A DNA stretch of 64,000 nt from Bacillota bacterium (GTDB lineage: Bacteria; Bacillota; Clostridia; Oscillospirales; Oscillospiraceae), in assembly GCA_023402075.1 (NCBI GenBank), contig JAEXCS010000035.1, forward strand, positions 93,149 to 157,148, written 5' to 3'. Below, piece by piece: positions 42,662 to 51,211 of this stretch. The translations under genes and the position numbers were made by a program. A model generated the notes under the pieces. It was not told the origin of the DNA and did no database searches. It was given only the letters and a program-made list of their open reading frames with translations. The first letter of the stretch is position 1; the number at the start of each line of letters is the position of its first letter.

Positions 42662-44273
42662 CCTCTTCGCCCCCCCTCAGCCAGTTTTTCAGCATGTGCG
42701 CGGCCATTTCGGGATTCTCTTCCGCAAATTTGCGGATACTCTGGCGGAGCTGAATGCTCTTTTCCGTTTTAACGGTCATAATATCCGCGCCATTGAGAGG
42801 CACCTCAACCTCCGCCACCTGCGGCGAAGCGATTTGCGCAACCATGGGCGCAGCGGCAAGAGCCTTCCGCTTTTTGCGTCTGCCTCCCAAAATAGCCAGC
42901 AGGAGCAGAAGCAACAGCAGCAACGCGCCGCCGCCAACGGCGGCCGGAAGCACCCACGGGGGCAGGTTCAGCTCATTTCCTCCGGGGACAATGCCCCCGT
43001 TGGGATCGTAGAACGGGGCCAGCAAAATGGAGATTTTATCCGTCTGCTCGTTTTGCGCGATGCCCGCGGCATGGCCCACGTGGCTGATCAGCTCGGCCGG
43101 AGTCATGCTGCCGGAGACAGCGCTGTTAATACTGACGGACACCATCAAGTCGGCAACGACGCCCGCAATCCGCTCCGTCTGCTGCTTGTTGGTATCCACA
43201 TTGTAATTGGTTTCACCCTGATTTTTGATGTAAGTTTCCTGACCGTCCACGCCGGTCTGGTTTTCAACATAGGTATTAATGTCTGCGTTGGTCTCATTTC
43301 CCGCAACGCCGCCGACAGTGTCCTCGCTTCCGCGAACAATCTCCTGATCGTAGACCTTGGAGCCGATAATCCCCTCTCCGCCGGTGGAACCGTCGCCCGC
43401 CCAATCAGGAAGGGTATATTTTGTGCTCTCACCCACGGTGTGGTCCACGTCCACGGTGCTGCTCACCGCCACGCGGACGTTGTCCGCCCCGTAAAACGGG
43501 GTAAGCGCCATCATGATCTGGGAGCGGACCTTGTTGTCCACCTGCTCCTCCAGACGGAGCTTCAGCTCGGACGCGTCCGTTGCCCCGGCTGTGCCGGCCG
43601 CGCCGGAATAGACGTTGCCCAGCGAGTCGGAAATAGCGATATTGTCAATTACAAGGCCCTTTACCGAGTGGGCCACCAGATAGCGGATGGCAGACGCCAC
43701 CTTGTCAGGAAGCGCCCCGTTTCCCTGCATGGTCACAAAAACCGAGGCAGAGGCGTTTACCATATTGCTGCTGTCCAGCACATAGCGCCGGTCCTCGCCC
43801 TGCGTAATGTTCACCACCGCGGTTTTCACGCCGTCAAAGCGCCGGATCACGCCCGCCATTCGATCCTGCAAGTCCTGCAAATATGCCATTTGCCGGTCCG
43901 AATCCGTGGACATGGCGCCCACGCCCTGCCGATAGGTCTCATATGCAAAGCCAGAGGTGGGATAGCCTGCCAACAGCAAGTCCGCCTTTAACTGCTCCTC
44001 CTGTGCCTCGGGTACCAAAACCGTGTCTGTGCCCTGTATCTGAAAATCCGTTGCGCCGTTATCCCGCAAATAAGCGGAGATGGAGGTAACCTCCTCCGGG
44101 CTTAGGCCCGTAAATAAAACGGCGTAGGGCCGATGACTCATGGCAACGGCAAAAATAACGCCCGCCAAAATCACCGCGCCCAGCGCGCAGCCCAAAATTA
44201 TTCGCGTTTTCTTACTCATTTTGACGAAAAACTCTTTCAGTTTTCCGCCAAAGCCCTTCAGCGTTTCCTGCAA
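42654..44273 (-). CDS. fliF: Flagellar MS-ring protein FliF
   Basis: 539 residues with membrane helices near 25-45 and 430-455 and a periplasmic-type ring-building region between (YAVLFTGLSPEEVTSISAYLRDNGATDFQI; PTSGFAYETYRQG). The C-terminal tail binds FliG. TTG start at 44273 behind GTGGGGGTAAGG. Confidence 0.95.
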   Translation of the reverse strand: MQETLKGFGGKLKEFFVKMSKKTRIILGCALGAVILAGVIFAVAMSHRPYAVLFTGLSPEEVTSISAYLRDNGATDFQIQGTDTVLVPEAQEEQLKADLLLAGYPTSGFAYETYRQGVGAMSTDSDRQMAYLQDLQDRMAGVIRRFDGVKTAVVNITQGEDRRYVLDSSNMVNASASVFVTMQGNGALPDKVASAIRYLVAHSVKGLVIDNIAISDSLGNVYSGAAGTAGATDASELKLRLEEQVDNKVRSQIMMALTPFYGADNVRVAVSSTVDVDHTVGESTKYTLPDWAGDGSTGGEGIIGSKVYDQEIVRGSEDTVGGVAGNETNADINTYVENQTGVDGQETYIKNQGETNYNVDTNKQQTERIAGVVADLMVSVSINSAVSGSMTPAELISHVGHAAGIAQNEQTDKISILLAPFYDPNGGIVPGGNELNLPPWVLPAAVGGGALLLLLLLLLAILGGRRKKRKALAAAPMVAQIASPQVAEVEVPLNGADIMTVKTEKSIQLRQSIRKFAEENPEMAAHMLKNWLRGGEEDE

Positions 44274-44310
44274 TTCGCCTTACCCCCACCTAAACTTTAA
44301 AAGCCGCCTG

Positions 44311-44637
44311 TTACAGGCTGATCCGATTCAGCTCGCCATAGGCGTCCAGCGCTTTGTTCCGCAGTTGAATCAGCAGCTCCACGGCGGCAGTGGCCTTCGT
44401 AGCGGCAATGGTCGCCTCCGCAGGATTATCCAGCTGACCCGTGGCCAGTAGATACTGCGCTTGCGACATCTCCTTGTCGGTGGATTTCACATTGTCAATG
44501 GCCGTTTTAAAAATATCTGCGAAAACCCCTCCGGCTTCCCCGGTTTTTCCCCCGTCTGTTTTCTGTGCACCGCCCAGCGCGGACAGGTCGGAAATCGGCC
44601 GGATCGTGGATTGAATCCCTGTAAATTCCGTGCTCAT
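44311..44637 (-). CDS. fliE: Flagellar hook-basal body protein FliE
   Basis: 108 residues ending ATVAATKATAAVELLIQLRNKALDAYGELNRISL-like (IAATKATAAVELLIQLRNKA; ELNRISL), the FliE C-terminal signature. It joins MS ring to rod. ATG at 44637 behind GAGGAGGGAC. Confidence 0.93.
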   Translation of the reverse strand: MSTEFTGIQSTIRPISDLSALGGAQKTDGGKTGEAGGVFADIFKTAIDNVKSTDKEMSQAQYLLATGQLDNPAEATIAATKATAAVELLIQLRNKALDAYGELNRISL

Positions 44638-44716
44638 CTGTAAAGTCCCTCCTCTTCCGGCGTCTCAACCGCCGCCGGGCCGCCGCCTGTGTTTGGGCAG
44701 CGCGTTTTTTCTATTT

Positions 44717-45172
44717 TTATCTGCCGATCTCCAGTGCCTGATTAATTACGGTCTTCAGGGAGTTCAGCGCGGTGACCCCGGCAGAATACGCCTGTGTGGC
44801 AGCCATCGCATCCGTCACTTCTTTCACCAGCGTGACGTTGGGCAGCTCCACGTAGCCGTCCGCATTGGCGTCGGGATGGGTGGGGTCGTACATCAGCTTC
44901 AGGTCGGAAGGGTCCTCGGCGATCTCCGTCACCCGCACGCCCCCCGCTGTGTTGTACCCCGCGTTGGACGCCAAAGAGCTGCGGGCCATCACATTGCGAA
45001 AACTGTCCCGCCCGTCCTGCGCCTCAAGCACCACCATCTTGCGCCGATAAGCGCCGCCAGCCTCCGTGCGGGTGGTATTCATGTTGGTAATATTCTCCGA
45101 CGCCACGTCCAGGCGAAGCTGCTGTGCCGTCAGCCCGGAGCCAATGATGTTCATAGAGCTTAAAAACGCCAT
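44717..45172 (-). CDS. flgC: Flagellar proximal rod protein FlgC
   Basis: 151 residues. MAFLSSMNIIGSGLTAQQLRLD and SENITNMNTTRTEAGGAYRRK are the FlgC N-terminus; the C-terminus VTDAMAATQAYSAGVTALNSLKTVINQALEIG is the axial coiled coil. ATG at 45172 follows GGGGAGGAAATG; an upstream ATG in the same frame is not supported. Confidence 0.94.
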   Translation of the reverse strand: MAFLSSMNIIGSGLTAQQLRLDVASENITNMNTTRTEAGGAYRRKMVVLEAQDGRDSFRNVMARSSLASNAGYNTAGGVRVTEIAEDPSDLKLMYDPTHPDANADGYVELPNVTLVKEVTDAMAATQAYSAGVTALNSLKTVINQALEIGR

Positions 45173-45203
45173 GTCATTTCCTCCCCAAAAATCCTCCAGC
45201 GTG

Positions 45204-45593
45204 TCACTGGCCCTTGATGGCCGCACGCAGGATGCTCAAATTGCTGTTAATGGAGTTCATTGCGTAGCGAAGCTGATAAGTGTTCCGCGCCAGCTCCACG
45301 CCCTGCTCCGTCATGTTCACTCCGTTTCCATCCATGCGGGCGCTCTCGCTGCTTGCAGCGCGAACCGTGGGCCGAGCATTTTCCAGCACGCTGCGAAACG
45401 CCGCCGCCGGGGCCGATGCTCCCGAGGCGGATTTCAGGCTTTGTTTCAAAGAGTCCTCAAAGGTGACGTATTTCGTCTTATAGCCCGGCGTCTCCGCATT
45501 TGAAATATTATCCAAAATTGCAGTCTGCTTTGTCCACAGGAAACGCATGGAGCGTTCCATCATTAATTCCGAGTTGCTGGTTACATAGTCCAT
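45204..45593 (-). CDS. flgB: Flagellar proximal rod protein FlgB
   Basis: 129 residues. MMERSMRFLWTKQTAILDNISNAETPGYKTKYV is the FlgB N-terminus; the C-terminus ENARPTVRAASSESARMDGNGVNMTEQGVELA and YQLRYAMNSINSNLSILRAAIKG are typical. The ATG at 45593 follows GGGGACGAGAAG. First gene of the operon. Confidence 0.94.
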   Translation of the reverse strand: MDYVTSNSELMMERSMRFLWTKQTAILDNISNAETPGYKTKYVTFEDSLKQSLKSASGASAPAAAFRSVLENARPTVRAASSESARMDGNGVNMTEQGVELARNTYQLRYAMNSINSNLSILRAAIKGQ

Positions 45594-45690
45594 TCTTCTC
45601 GTCCCCTTTTGCCGGTGTCGCCGCGCCAACGGAAGACATTGTCCCTTTTTACCTTCCAAATCCTGCGCGCACCTGCTTTGTCAATGCCAT

Positions 45691-45719
45691 ATTATAAGGT
45701 GTTTTAGTATAAAAAGCAA
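45691..45719 (-). promoter_or_regulatory. Sigma-A-like promoter of the 26.6-kb flagellar operon
   Basis: On the minus strand TTGCTT (45714-45719) and a perfect TATAAT (45691-45696) are separated by 17 bp, ~95 bases before the flgB start. No sigma-28 type box (TAAA...GCCGATAA) was found here. Confidence 0.7.
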
Positions 45720-46182
45720 TGAAAATCTTCATATTTTGTCGAAAATTACATTTTTTACTCTAATTATACAAATATTTTGCGAGACTAAAGCAAATTCCCG
45801 CGATTTTTGCGAGATATAATACGGATTCTCGTTTGAATTTGTGTGTTTTTGGTTTTTACGGATTTTTTTAAGGGATTCTGCGATTTGACCAGGACAGTTT
45901 TAACCTCCTCCGAAGCGTTAAAATTTTATCTTAATGGTTTTATAAATTTAATTAATATGAAAATAAACTTTTATTTTGTAACCATTCGTTATATGCGTTT
46001 TTTATTTAATAATTTAACAATATATTGTATATATATTCATTTTAAATTTTATTTTGGCAAACTTTTACTTTGGTTTTTCCATTACCATTTCAAATAGTTA
46101 GTCATGTATTCACATTTAATACTTCTATCGCACCCTAAAATTTTCAGGCAAAGAGCTTTTCAATAAAACATCGATAAAGCAA
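45720..46182. other. A/T-rich non-coding stretch between the flagellar operon and the CoA-transferase
   Basis: About 460 bp of strongly A/T-rich sequence between the divergent operons. TTTTGCGAGA occurs twice near 45776 and 45804, the second directly before a TATAAT. An 84-codon frame at 45843 has no ribosome site and a composition that follows base content, so no gene is called. It may hold upstream A/T elements of the flagellar promoter. Confidence 0.5.
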
Positions 46183-46250
46183 TTTTTTTGCGGTTTTTTG
46201 CTATGATGCCAGACGGACATGATGCAAAACGTTGCTTCACCGCAAAAAAA
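46183..46250. promoter_or_regulatory. 12-bp inverted repeat just upstream of the CoA-transferase promoter
   Basis: TTTTTTTGCGGT (46183-46194) is perfectly complementary to ACCGCAAAAAAA (46239-46250), 44 bases apart and ending 3 bases before the -35 box. It could be a paired operator or looping site. Confidence 0.45.
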
Positions 46251-46252
46251 TC

Positions 46253-46281
46253 TTGTGGCCGCGAGGCCCGGATGCTATACT
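46253..46281 (+). promoter_or_regulatory. Sigma-A promoter of the CoA-transferase gene
   Basis: TTGTGG (46253-46258), 17-bp spacer, TATACT (46276-46281), about 60 bases before the coding start. Confidence 0.65.
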
Positions 46282-46341
46282 GAATGCAGCATAAACTCCT
46301 CCCAGAGGGGAGAAGTTTAATTGGGAAAGGACGCTGCCGAT

Positions 46342-47673
46342 ATGAACATTTTTGCGGATTATCGTGCAAAGCTGCGCACACCGGAGGAGGCAGTCCGGGC
46401 GGTAAAGTCCGGCGATTGGATAGATTACACCACCAATGTCTGCTTCCCCGCGCTTTTGGACGCGGCACTGGCCAAGCGCCGCGATGAGCTGACGGATGTA
46501 AAAATTCGGGGGAATCTGATTTTTTCTCCCCTTCAGACCGTAGAGTCTGACCCTACCCGAGATCACTTTCTCTATAACTCGTGGCACTGCTCCGCCTATG
46601 AGCGGACACTCTGCGACCGCGGTCTTTGCAATTACATTCCCATGATTTTTCGTAACATGACCGCATATTACCGTCATTTTCTCACCGTGAACGTGGCCAT
46701 GATGTGCGTGCCGCCCATGGATAAGCACGGTTACTTTAACCTTTCCTGCGCCGCAGGCGTGGCACGGAAAATCTTGGAGAAGGCGGACATAGTCATTCTG
46801 GAGGTAAACGAGCATCTGCCCCGCATTTTGGGCGGGTTTGACGAATCCATTCATATTTCCGAGGTAACTTTCGTGGTGGAGGGCGCGCACTCGCCCCTGC
46901 CTGAGTTTCCCGTTCCTAAGCCCACAGAGGAGGACTTAAAAATTGCGGAGCTGATTGTCCCTCAAATTCCATCGGGAGCAACACTTCAGCTTGGCATCGG
47001 AGGGATGCCGAACGTGGTTGGCTCTTTGCTGGCTCAGTCCGATTTAAAAGATTTGGGCATGCACACCGAGCTGTGTGGCGACGCGTATTACGAGCTGCAT
47101 CGTGCCGGCAAGCTTACCAACGCTCGCTGCGCCATTCATCGCAACAAGGGCATGCTTGGCATTGTCTTCGGTTCTCAAGCCCTGTACGACTGGGTAGACC
47201 AAAACCCCGGCATCGCAGCGGCTCCTCTGGAATACGTTAACGCGCCGGAAACCATTGCCCGGATTGACGACATGATCTCCATTAATAGCTGCATTGCCGC
47301 AGACCTTTACGGGCAGGTGTGCGCGGAAAGCGCGGGACTTCGCCAAATCAGCGGCACCGGGGGCCAACTGGACTACCTCACCGGGGCGGCTATGTCCCGG
47401 GGCGGTAAGGCGTTTATCTGCATGACCTCTTCCTACGTAGACAAATCCGGCGTGCGGCATTCCCGCATTCTGCCGCATTTTGGCGGAGACATTATTACAG
47501 ACCCCCGCAGTCAGGCCCATTTTATTGTCACAGAAAACGGCGCGGTAAACCTTGCCGGGCGCTCCACGTGGGAGCGGGCGGAGCTGCTGATTTCCATTGC
47601 CCACCCGGATTTTCAGGACACACTGATTTCTGCTGCTCAGAATCAGAAAATCTGGCGGCGATCCAACAAGTGA
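46342..47673 (+). CDS. Acetyl-CoA hydrolase/transferase family: 4-hydroxybutyrate/butyryl-CoA:acetate CoA-transferase type
   Basis: 443-residue CoA-transferase of the AbfT/Cat class that swaps CoA between acyl groups in butyrate or 4-aminobutyrate/succinate fermentation. It begins MNIFADYRAKLRTPEEAVRAVKSGD, has the LGIGGMPNVVGSLL segment, the likely catalytic Glu in MHTELCGDAYYEL, and the C-terminal ISGTGGQLDYLTGAAMSRGGK. The ATG at 46342 matches the family start and has GGAAAGGA ten bases before; a TTG at 46321 with its own AGGGGAG site is an alternative. Single gene with own promoter and terminator. Exact acyl specificity is not determinable here; alternatives are acetate or propionate CoA-transferase. 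Confidence 0.88.
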   Translation: MNIFADYRAKLRTPEEAVRAVKSGDWIDYTTNVCFPALLDAALAKRRDELTDVKIRGNLIFSPLQTVESDPTRDHFLYNSWHCSAYERTLCDRGLCNYIPMIFRNMTAYYRHFLTVNVAMMCVPPMDKHGYFNLSCAAGVARKILEKADIVILEVNEHLPRILGGFDESIHISEVTFVVEGAHSPLPEFPVPKPTEEDLKIAELIVPQIPSGATLQLGIGGMPNVVGSLLAQSDLKDLGMHTELCGDAYYELHRAGKLTNARCAIHRNKGMLGIVFGSQALYDWVDQNPGIAAAPLEYVNAPETIARIDDMISINSCIAADLYGQVCAESAGLRQISGTGGQLDYLTGAAMSRGGKAFICMTSSYVDKSGVRHSRILPHFGGDIITDPRSQAHFIVTENGAVNLAGRSTWERAELLISIAHPDFQDTLISAAQNQKIWRRSNK

Positions 47674-47737
47674 AGTTTAACGAAAAAGTTTCTGCCATTT
47701 TAACGGCGGGCCATTTTTATCCGTAATATATAATAAG

Positions 47738-47775
47738 GAGAGACGGCGCAATCAAACGCGCCGTCTCTTCTTTTA
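47738..47775 (+). terminator. Rho-independent terminator after the CoA-transferase gene
   Basis: GAGACGGCGC (47740-47749) pairs with GCGCCGTCTC (47758-47767), then TTCTTTT. It sits between convergent genes. Confidence 0.88.
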
Positions 47776-47803
47776 CTTATCACAAAAGAGCCAAGCTTCC
47801 TCT

Positions 47804-48997
47804 CTACCTGCTTAAAACCTCATAACCGTTGGCATGCAGCTCCCGCTCGATGTCGTCCACATGTTGGGCATTTCGCGTTTCCAAAACCATAGACACGATG
47901 CACGCTCCCACGTCGGCATGCTTATCCTCCCGGGAATGGTTAATGCTGAGAATATTTGCCCCCGTGTCCGACACCACCTGAAGAAGCCCCAGAAGACTCC
48001 CCGGCTTATCCGCAATTTTGGCAGAAAACTCCGCCAGCCGTCCCGACTTGGACAGGCCTTTGGTGATAATGCGCGACAGCGTGGTGACATCTACATTCCC
48101 CCCGGAAACCAGACACACGGTCTTGCGGTCGGTTACCTCCACTTTTCCAAACATGACGGCGGCCACCGGGACAGCACCCGCTCCTTCGGCCACGGTCTTC
48201 TGGTCCTCCATCAGCGCCAGAATGGCAGTGGAAATTTCGTCGTCTTTTACGGTAACAATTTCATCCACATATTTCGTACACAGGGCAAACGTCATATCTC
48301 CCGGTTCCTTCACGGCAATCCCGTCCGCGATGGTGGAAACGTTGGGCAGCTTCAGCGGGCGACCCGCCCGCTGGGAGACGTACATCCCTGCCGCGCCGGC
48401 CGCCTGCACGCCCACCACCCGGCAGGACGGCTTCAGGCTTTTAATGGCGCAGGCCACGCCGGAGATTAACCCCCCGCCGCCGATAGGAACCACCACCTGT
48501 TCCACCTCGGGCAGTTGCTCCAAAATTTCAAGGCCGATCGTCCCCTGCCCCGCCATAACCATCTCATCATTGAAGGGATGGGCGAAGGTATAGCCCTTCT
48601 CATGCGTCAACCTTGCCGCCTCCGCGGCTGCGTCGTCATATACGCCGGGAACTAAAATCACTTCCGCGCCATAGTTTCTTGTGGCCTCCACCTTGCTGAT
48701 GGGTGCACCGGCAGGCATACAAATAATTGATTTAATGCCCAACTTGGCGGCAGACAGCGCAATCCCCTGCGCGTGATTCCCCGCAGAGCAGGCAATCACG
48801 CCCCTCTTCGCCTCTTCCTCTGTTAGAGAGCGGATTTTGGTGTACGCACCCCTCAGCTTAAACGCGCCGGTAAGTTGGAGATTTTCAGACTTAATATATA
48901 CGTTTTTTCCCAGTTTTTTGGCAGGATTCAAAGGCGTTACCCGCGCCACACCCCGCAGCGCGGCCTGCGCGTCCTGAATCATTTCCAGAGTCAGCAT
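47804..48997 (-). CDS. ilvA: Threonine ammonia-lyase (threonine dehydratase) with ACT domain
   Basis: 397-residue PLP enzyme turning threonine into 2-oxobutyrate and ammonia. Schiff-base Lys is in ENLQLTGAFKLRGAY (about residue 49), and SAGNHAQGIAL and VPIGGGGLISG bind PLP phosphate. An ACT regulatory domain covers about 320-397 (SAKIADKPGSLLGLLQVVSDTGANIL). The short single-ACT form is shared by biosynthetic IlvA-like and catabolic TdcB-type enzymes, so the pathway is open. ATG at 48997 behind AGGAGGGG. A ~210-base leader precedes it. Confidence 0.92.
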   Translation of the reverse strand: MLTLEMIQDAQAALRGVARVTPLNPAKKLGKNVYIKSENLQLTGAFKLRGAYTKIRSLTEEEAKRGVIACSAGNHAQGIALSAAKLGIKSIICMPAGAPISKVEATRNYGAEVILVPGVYDDAAAEAARLTHEKGYTFAHPFNDEMVMAGQGTIGLEILEQLPEVEQVVVPIGGGGLISGVACAIKSLKPSCRVVGVQAAGAAGMYVSQRAGRPLKLPNVSTIADGIAVKEPGDMTFALCTKYVDEIVTVKDDEISTAILALMEDQKTVAEGAGAVPVAAVMFGKVEVTDRKTVCLVSGGNVDVTTLSRIITKGLSKSGRLAEFSAKIADKPGSLLGLLQVVSDTGANILSINHSREDKHADVGACIVSMVLETRNAQHVDDIERELHANGYEVLSR

Positions 48998-49216
48998 GGT
49001 CGTCCCCTCCTATAAATATAATGCTCTTGCGCGATAGATGCGAAATCCCATCCAGCATACAGACACACCACCCCGACCTTTGCACCGGCAGTCCGTCGGT
49101 AGGAACTGATATGTCGGCTTCTTTCCTGCGCCCTGAAAACTCTGTTTTTATGTTCCCTGCCAAAATTCCGTCCTTCTTGTGGCGACAAATTTTTTATTTT
49201 TGTCTTTACAACTGCA

Positions 49217-49245
49217 ATTATACGGGTAGCAGCAAAAAATTGCAA
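49217..49245 (-). promoter_or_regulatory. Sigma-A promoter of the threonine dehydratase gene
   Basis: On the minus strand TTGCAA (49240-49245), 17-bp spacer, TATAAT (49217-49222). It implies a ~210-base untranslated leader from about 49210 to 48998. No T-box (GGTGGNACCGCG) is seen; hairpin pieces such as CCGAC/GTCGG are present. Confidence 0.75.
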
Positions 49246-49305
49246 TGCACAGTATTTCCAAAGGTTGCAACCGCGGGTTGACATCCCTCGGAATTTTTCT
49301 CCGCT

Positions 49306-49350
49306 CAAAAACACAGACAGAGCCGCGGTATAAACCGCGGCTCTGTCTGT
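49306..49350 (-). terminator. Rho-independent terminator after cstA
   Basis: A perfect 16-bp stem (ACAGACAGAGCCGCGG with CCGCGGCTCTGTCTGT, 49313-49350) is followed on the minus strand by GTTTTTG. It separates cstA from the ilvA promoter. Confidence 0.92.
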
Positions 49351-49400
49351 ATGTACCGCCTCGCCAAATTTCTTTGGAGCAAGCGAAAGCATCTTAAAAC

Positions 49401-50882
49401 TTACTGTCTGGCGTTGAGGGGCATGGCTGCCGCTCTGCGGCGGCCATACCAGAGGATCACAGCCGCATAAGCAATTGCTGCCACGCCGCCAATGACATAG
49501 GCCCCACCCCAGGGAATATTAAGACCAATCTTGGCGTTCATGATAAACGTAATCGTCACAAAGGTATAGAATGCGCCGGGAATCAGGGGCACCCATACAT
49601 ATTTGGACTTGCCGTTTTCAAACATCCAAATGGAAATTGCCAAGAACGCAAACAGGGACAGCGTCTGGTTGGTCCATGCAAAGTAACGCCACAGAATGCT
49701 GAAGCCAGCGGGATTCATCTTGGCGAACACCAGAATCACAGCCACCACCACGTAAATAATGGCAGACAGGGACAGACGCTTGCCGTTGCTGCTCTGGTCG
49801 ATATGGAAGGACTCCGCAATGCTCAGGCGCAGGGCACGAAGGGCCGTGTCGCCGGAGGTAATAGGCAGAACAATGATACCGATCAGTGCAATCAGACCGC
49901 CCGCATTACCCAGAAGGCTCTTGCAGACAATGCCGATGGTGCCGGTAGCCAGAGAGGGATTGGCCTCCTGCAGGCCCAGATTGTAAACGCCCATGGCGCC
50001 CGCAGCCCAGATCATGGCGATAAAGCCTTCCAGAACCATCATACGATAGAAGGTGGTGTGGCCCTGCTTCTCGCTCTTCATGGTACGGGAGATAATGGCA
50101 GTCTGCGTAGAATGGAAGCCAGAGAGAATGCCGCAGGCCACGGTAATAAAGAAAATGGGGATAAAGTGATTTCCGCCGAAATAGTCACCGTACTTAACCA
50201 GACCGCCGTTCCAGTTGTCCCATACATTCAGCAGAGGATAACCCTTCACCAGCAAGCCGATAAACACGCCCACGGCGGAAAAGAGCAGAATCGCACCGAA
50301 AACGGGATAAATTCTGCCGATGATCTTATCAATAGGGAAAACGGTGGCAATCAGGTAATACACAAAAATAACACCGTAAATCACCCATGTGGAAACAGCA
50401 GTGGGTGCGCCGGAAAAGCCGAAAACCTGCGTGGCAGCGATGTCACCGGGGGTGTAAATAAACACAGCGCCCACCAGCAACAGCAGCACGCACAAAATCA
50501 CCTGATAAATTGCGTAGACACCCTTATTGCTGTATCTGCGCACCATTTCGGGCATCTGGGTGCCGCCGTCGCGCAGGCAGATCATACCCGAAAAATAATC
50601 GTGCATAGCGCCGCCGATGACGTTGCCAATGGGAATCGTCAGAAAAGCGATGGGCCCGAACAAAATACCCTGAATAGGCCCGATAATAGGGCCGGTTCCG
50701 GCAATGTTCAACAGGTTGATCAGGCTGTTCTTCCATTCCTTCATAGGAACATAGTCAACGCCGTCCTGCTTGGAAAAGGCCGGTGTCTCCCGGTCGTCTG
50801 GCCCGAAAATTTTCTCGCAGAAGGTGCCATAAATCGCTCCTCCGCCCAGAAGAATTACGAGGCCAATGAAAAAGGTTGCCAT
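49401..50882 (-). CDS. cstA: Carbon starvation protein A (peptide/pyruvate transporter)
   Basis: 493-residue membrane transporter with about 13-16 hydrophobic segments. Family hallmarks: NLLNIAGTGPIIGPIQGILFGPIAFLTIPIGNVIGGAMHDYFSGM, and GVACGILSGFHSTQTAIISRTMKSE-like (ACGILSGFHSTQTAIISRTM). CstA/BtsT members import peptides or pyruvate; this one has the shorter clostridial length. The ATG at 50882 has AAAGGAG 11 bases ahead; a GTG at 50894 overlaps that site. A KdpDE-like pair lies just upstream and direct repeats precede the gene. Confidence 0.93.
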   Translation of the reverse strand: MATFFIGLVILLGGGAIYGTFCEKIFGPDDRETPAFSKQDGVDYVPMKEWKNSLINLLNIAGTGPIIGPIQGILFGPIAFLTIPIGNVIGGAMHDYFSGMICLRDGGTQMPEMVRRYSNKGVYAIYQVILCVLLLLVGAVFIYTPGDIAATQVFGFSGAPTAVSTWVIYGVIFVYYLIATVFPIDKIIGRIYPVFGAILLFSAVGVFIGLLVKGYPLLNVWDNWNGGLVKYGDYFGGNHFIPIFFITVACGILSGFHSTQTAIISRTMKSEKQGHTTFYRMMVLEGFIAMIWAAGAMGVYNLGLQEANPSLATGTIGIVCKSLLGNAGGLIALIGIIVLPITSGDTALRALRLSIAESFHIDQSSNGKRLSLSAIIYVVVAVILVFAKMNPAGFSILWRYFAWTNQTLSLFAFLAISIWMFENGKSKYVWVPLIPGAFYTFVTITFIMNAKIGLNIPWGGAYVIGGVAAIAYAAVILWYGRRRAAAMPLNARQ

Positions 50883-50945
50883 AGATACACACACTCCTTT
50901 GTTTCTGCCGCTCCCACACGGCTCTTATCAGACCCTGTTAGGGTC

Positions 50946-51054
50946 CTTGTTAAGATAATATCAGATTTTATCCCCAAAAAGCGTTCAGAATTTGTTAAGA
51001 ATTATTTCGATGTTATCAAAAAATAAGTAAAATTCGTTAAGATTTCGTTAATTA
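50946..51054. promoter_or_regulatory. Four direct repeats upstream of cstA, candidate response-regulator box
   Basis: An 11-bp unit TT(C/T)GTTAAGAT occurs at 50946-50956 (CTTGTTAAGAT), 50991-51001, 51033-51043 and 51044-51054 (TTCGTTAATTA). The last two abut, giving an exact 11-bp period, and the spacings of 42 and 45 bp are close to four helical turns. OmpR-family regulators bind such tandem direct repeats. Confidence 0.6.
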
Positions 51055-51126
51055 ATTTTCATTCGTACTAATTGCCCGTAAATCGGTATGTTTTTAAAAT
51101 CAAACAGGCATCCAATATTTCGCTGT

Positions 51127-51170
51127 GTAAAAGCGGGAAACGGCTTTTATCCCCGTTCCCCGCTTTTCTT
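51127..51170 (-). terminator. Terminator after the two-component pair
   Basis: GCGGGAAACGG (51133-51143) pairs with CCGTTCCCCGC (51153-51163) with one mismatch; TTTTAC follows on the minus strand and TTTTCTT on the plus strand. Confidence 0.75.
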
Positions 51171-51211
51171 AAAAGTATGTCTGTCCCTGTCCAAAAGCCG
51201 CCGTGTAACGC

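Noticed and set aside
42468..43991. 507-codon frame opposite fliF/fliG
   Set aside because: Antisense shadow caused by high GC at third positions; the minus-strand genes are certain.
45843..46097. 84-codon frame in the A/T-rich gap
   Set aside because: No ribosome site, non-ATG start, and Phe/Ile/Asn/Leu content simply mirrors base composition.
48998..49300. T-box leader for threonine dehydratase
   Set aside because: The conserved T-box sequence is absent. An ACCGCGG-like stretch near 49270 belongs to the cstA terminator side, upstream of the ilvA promoter.
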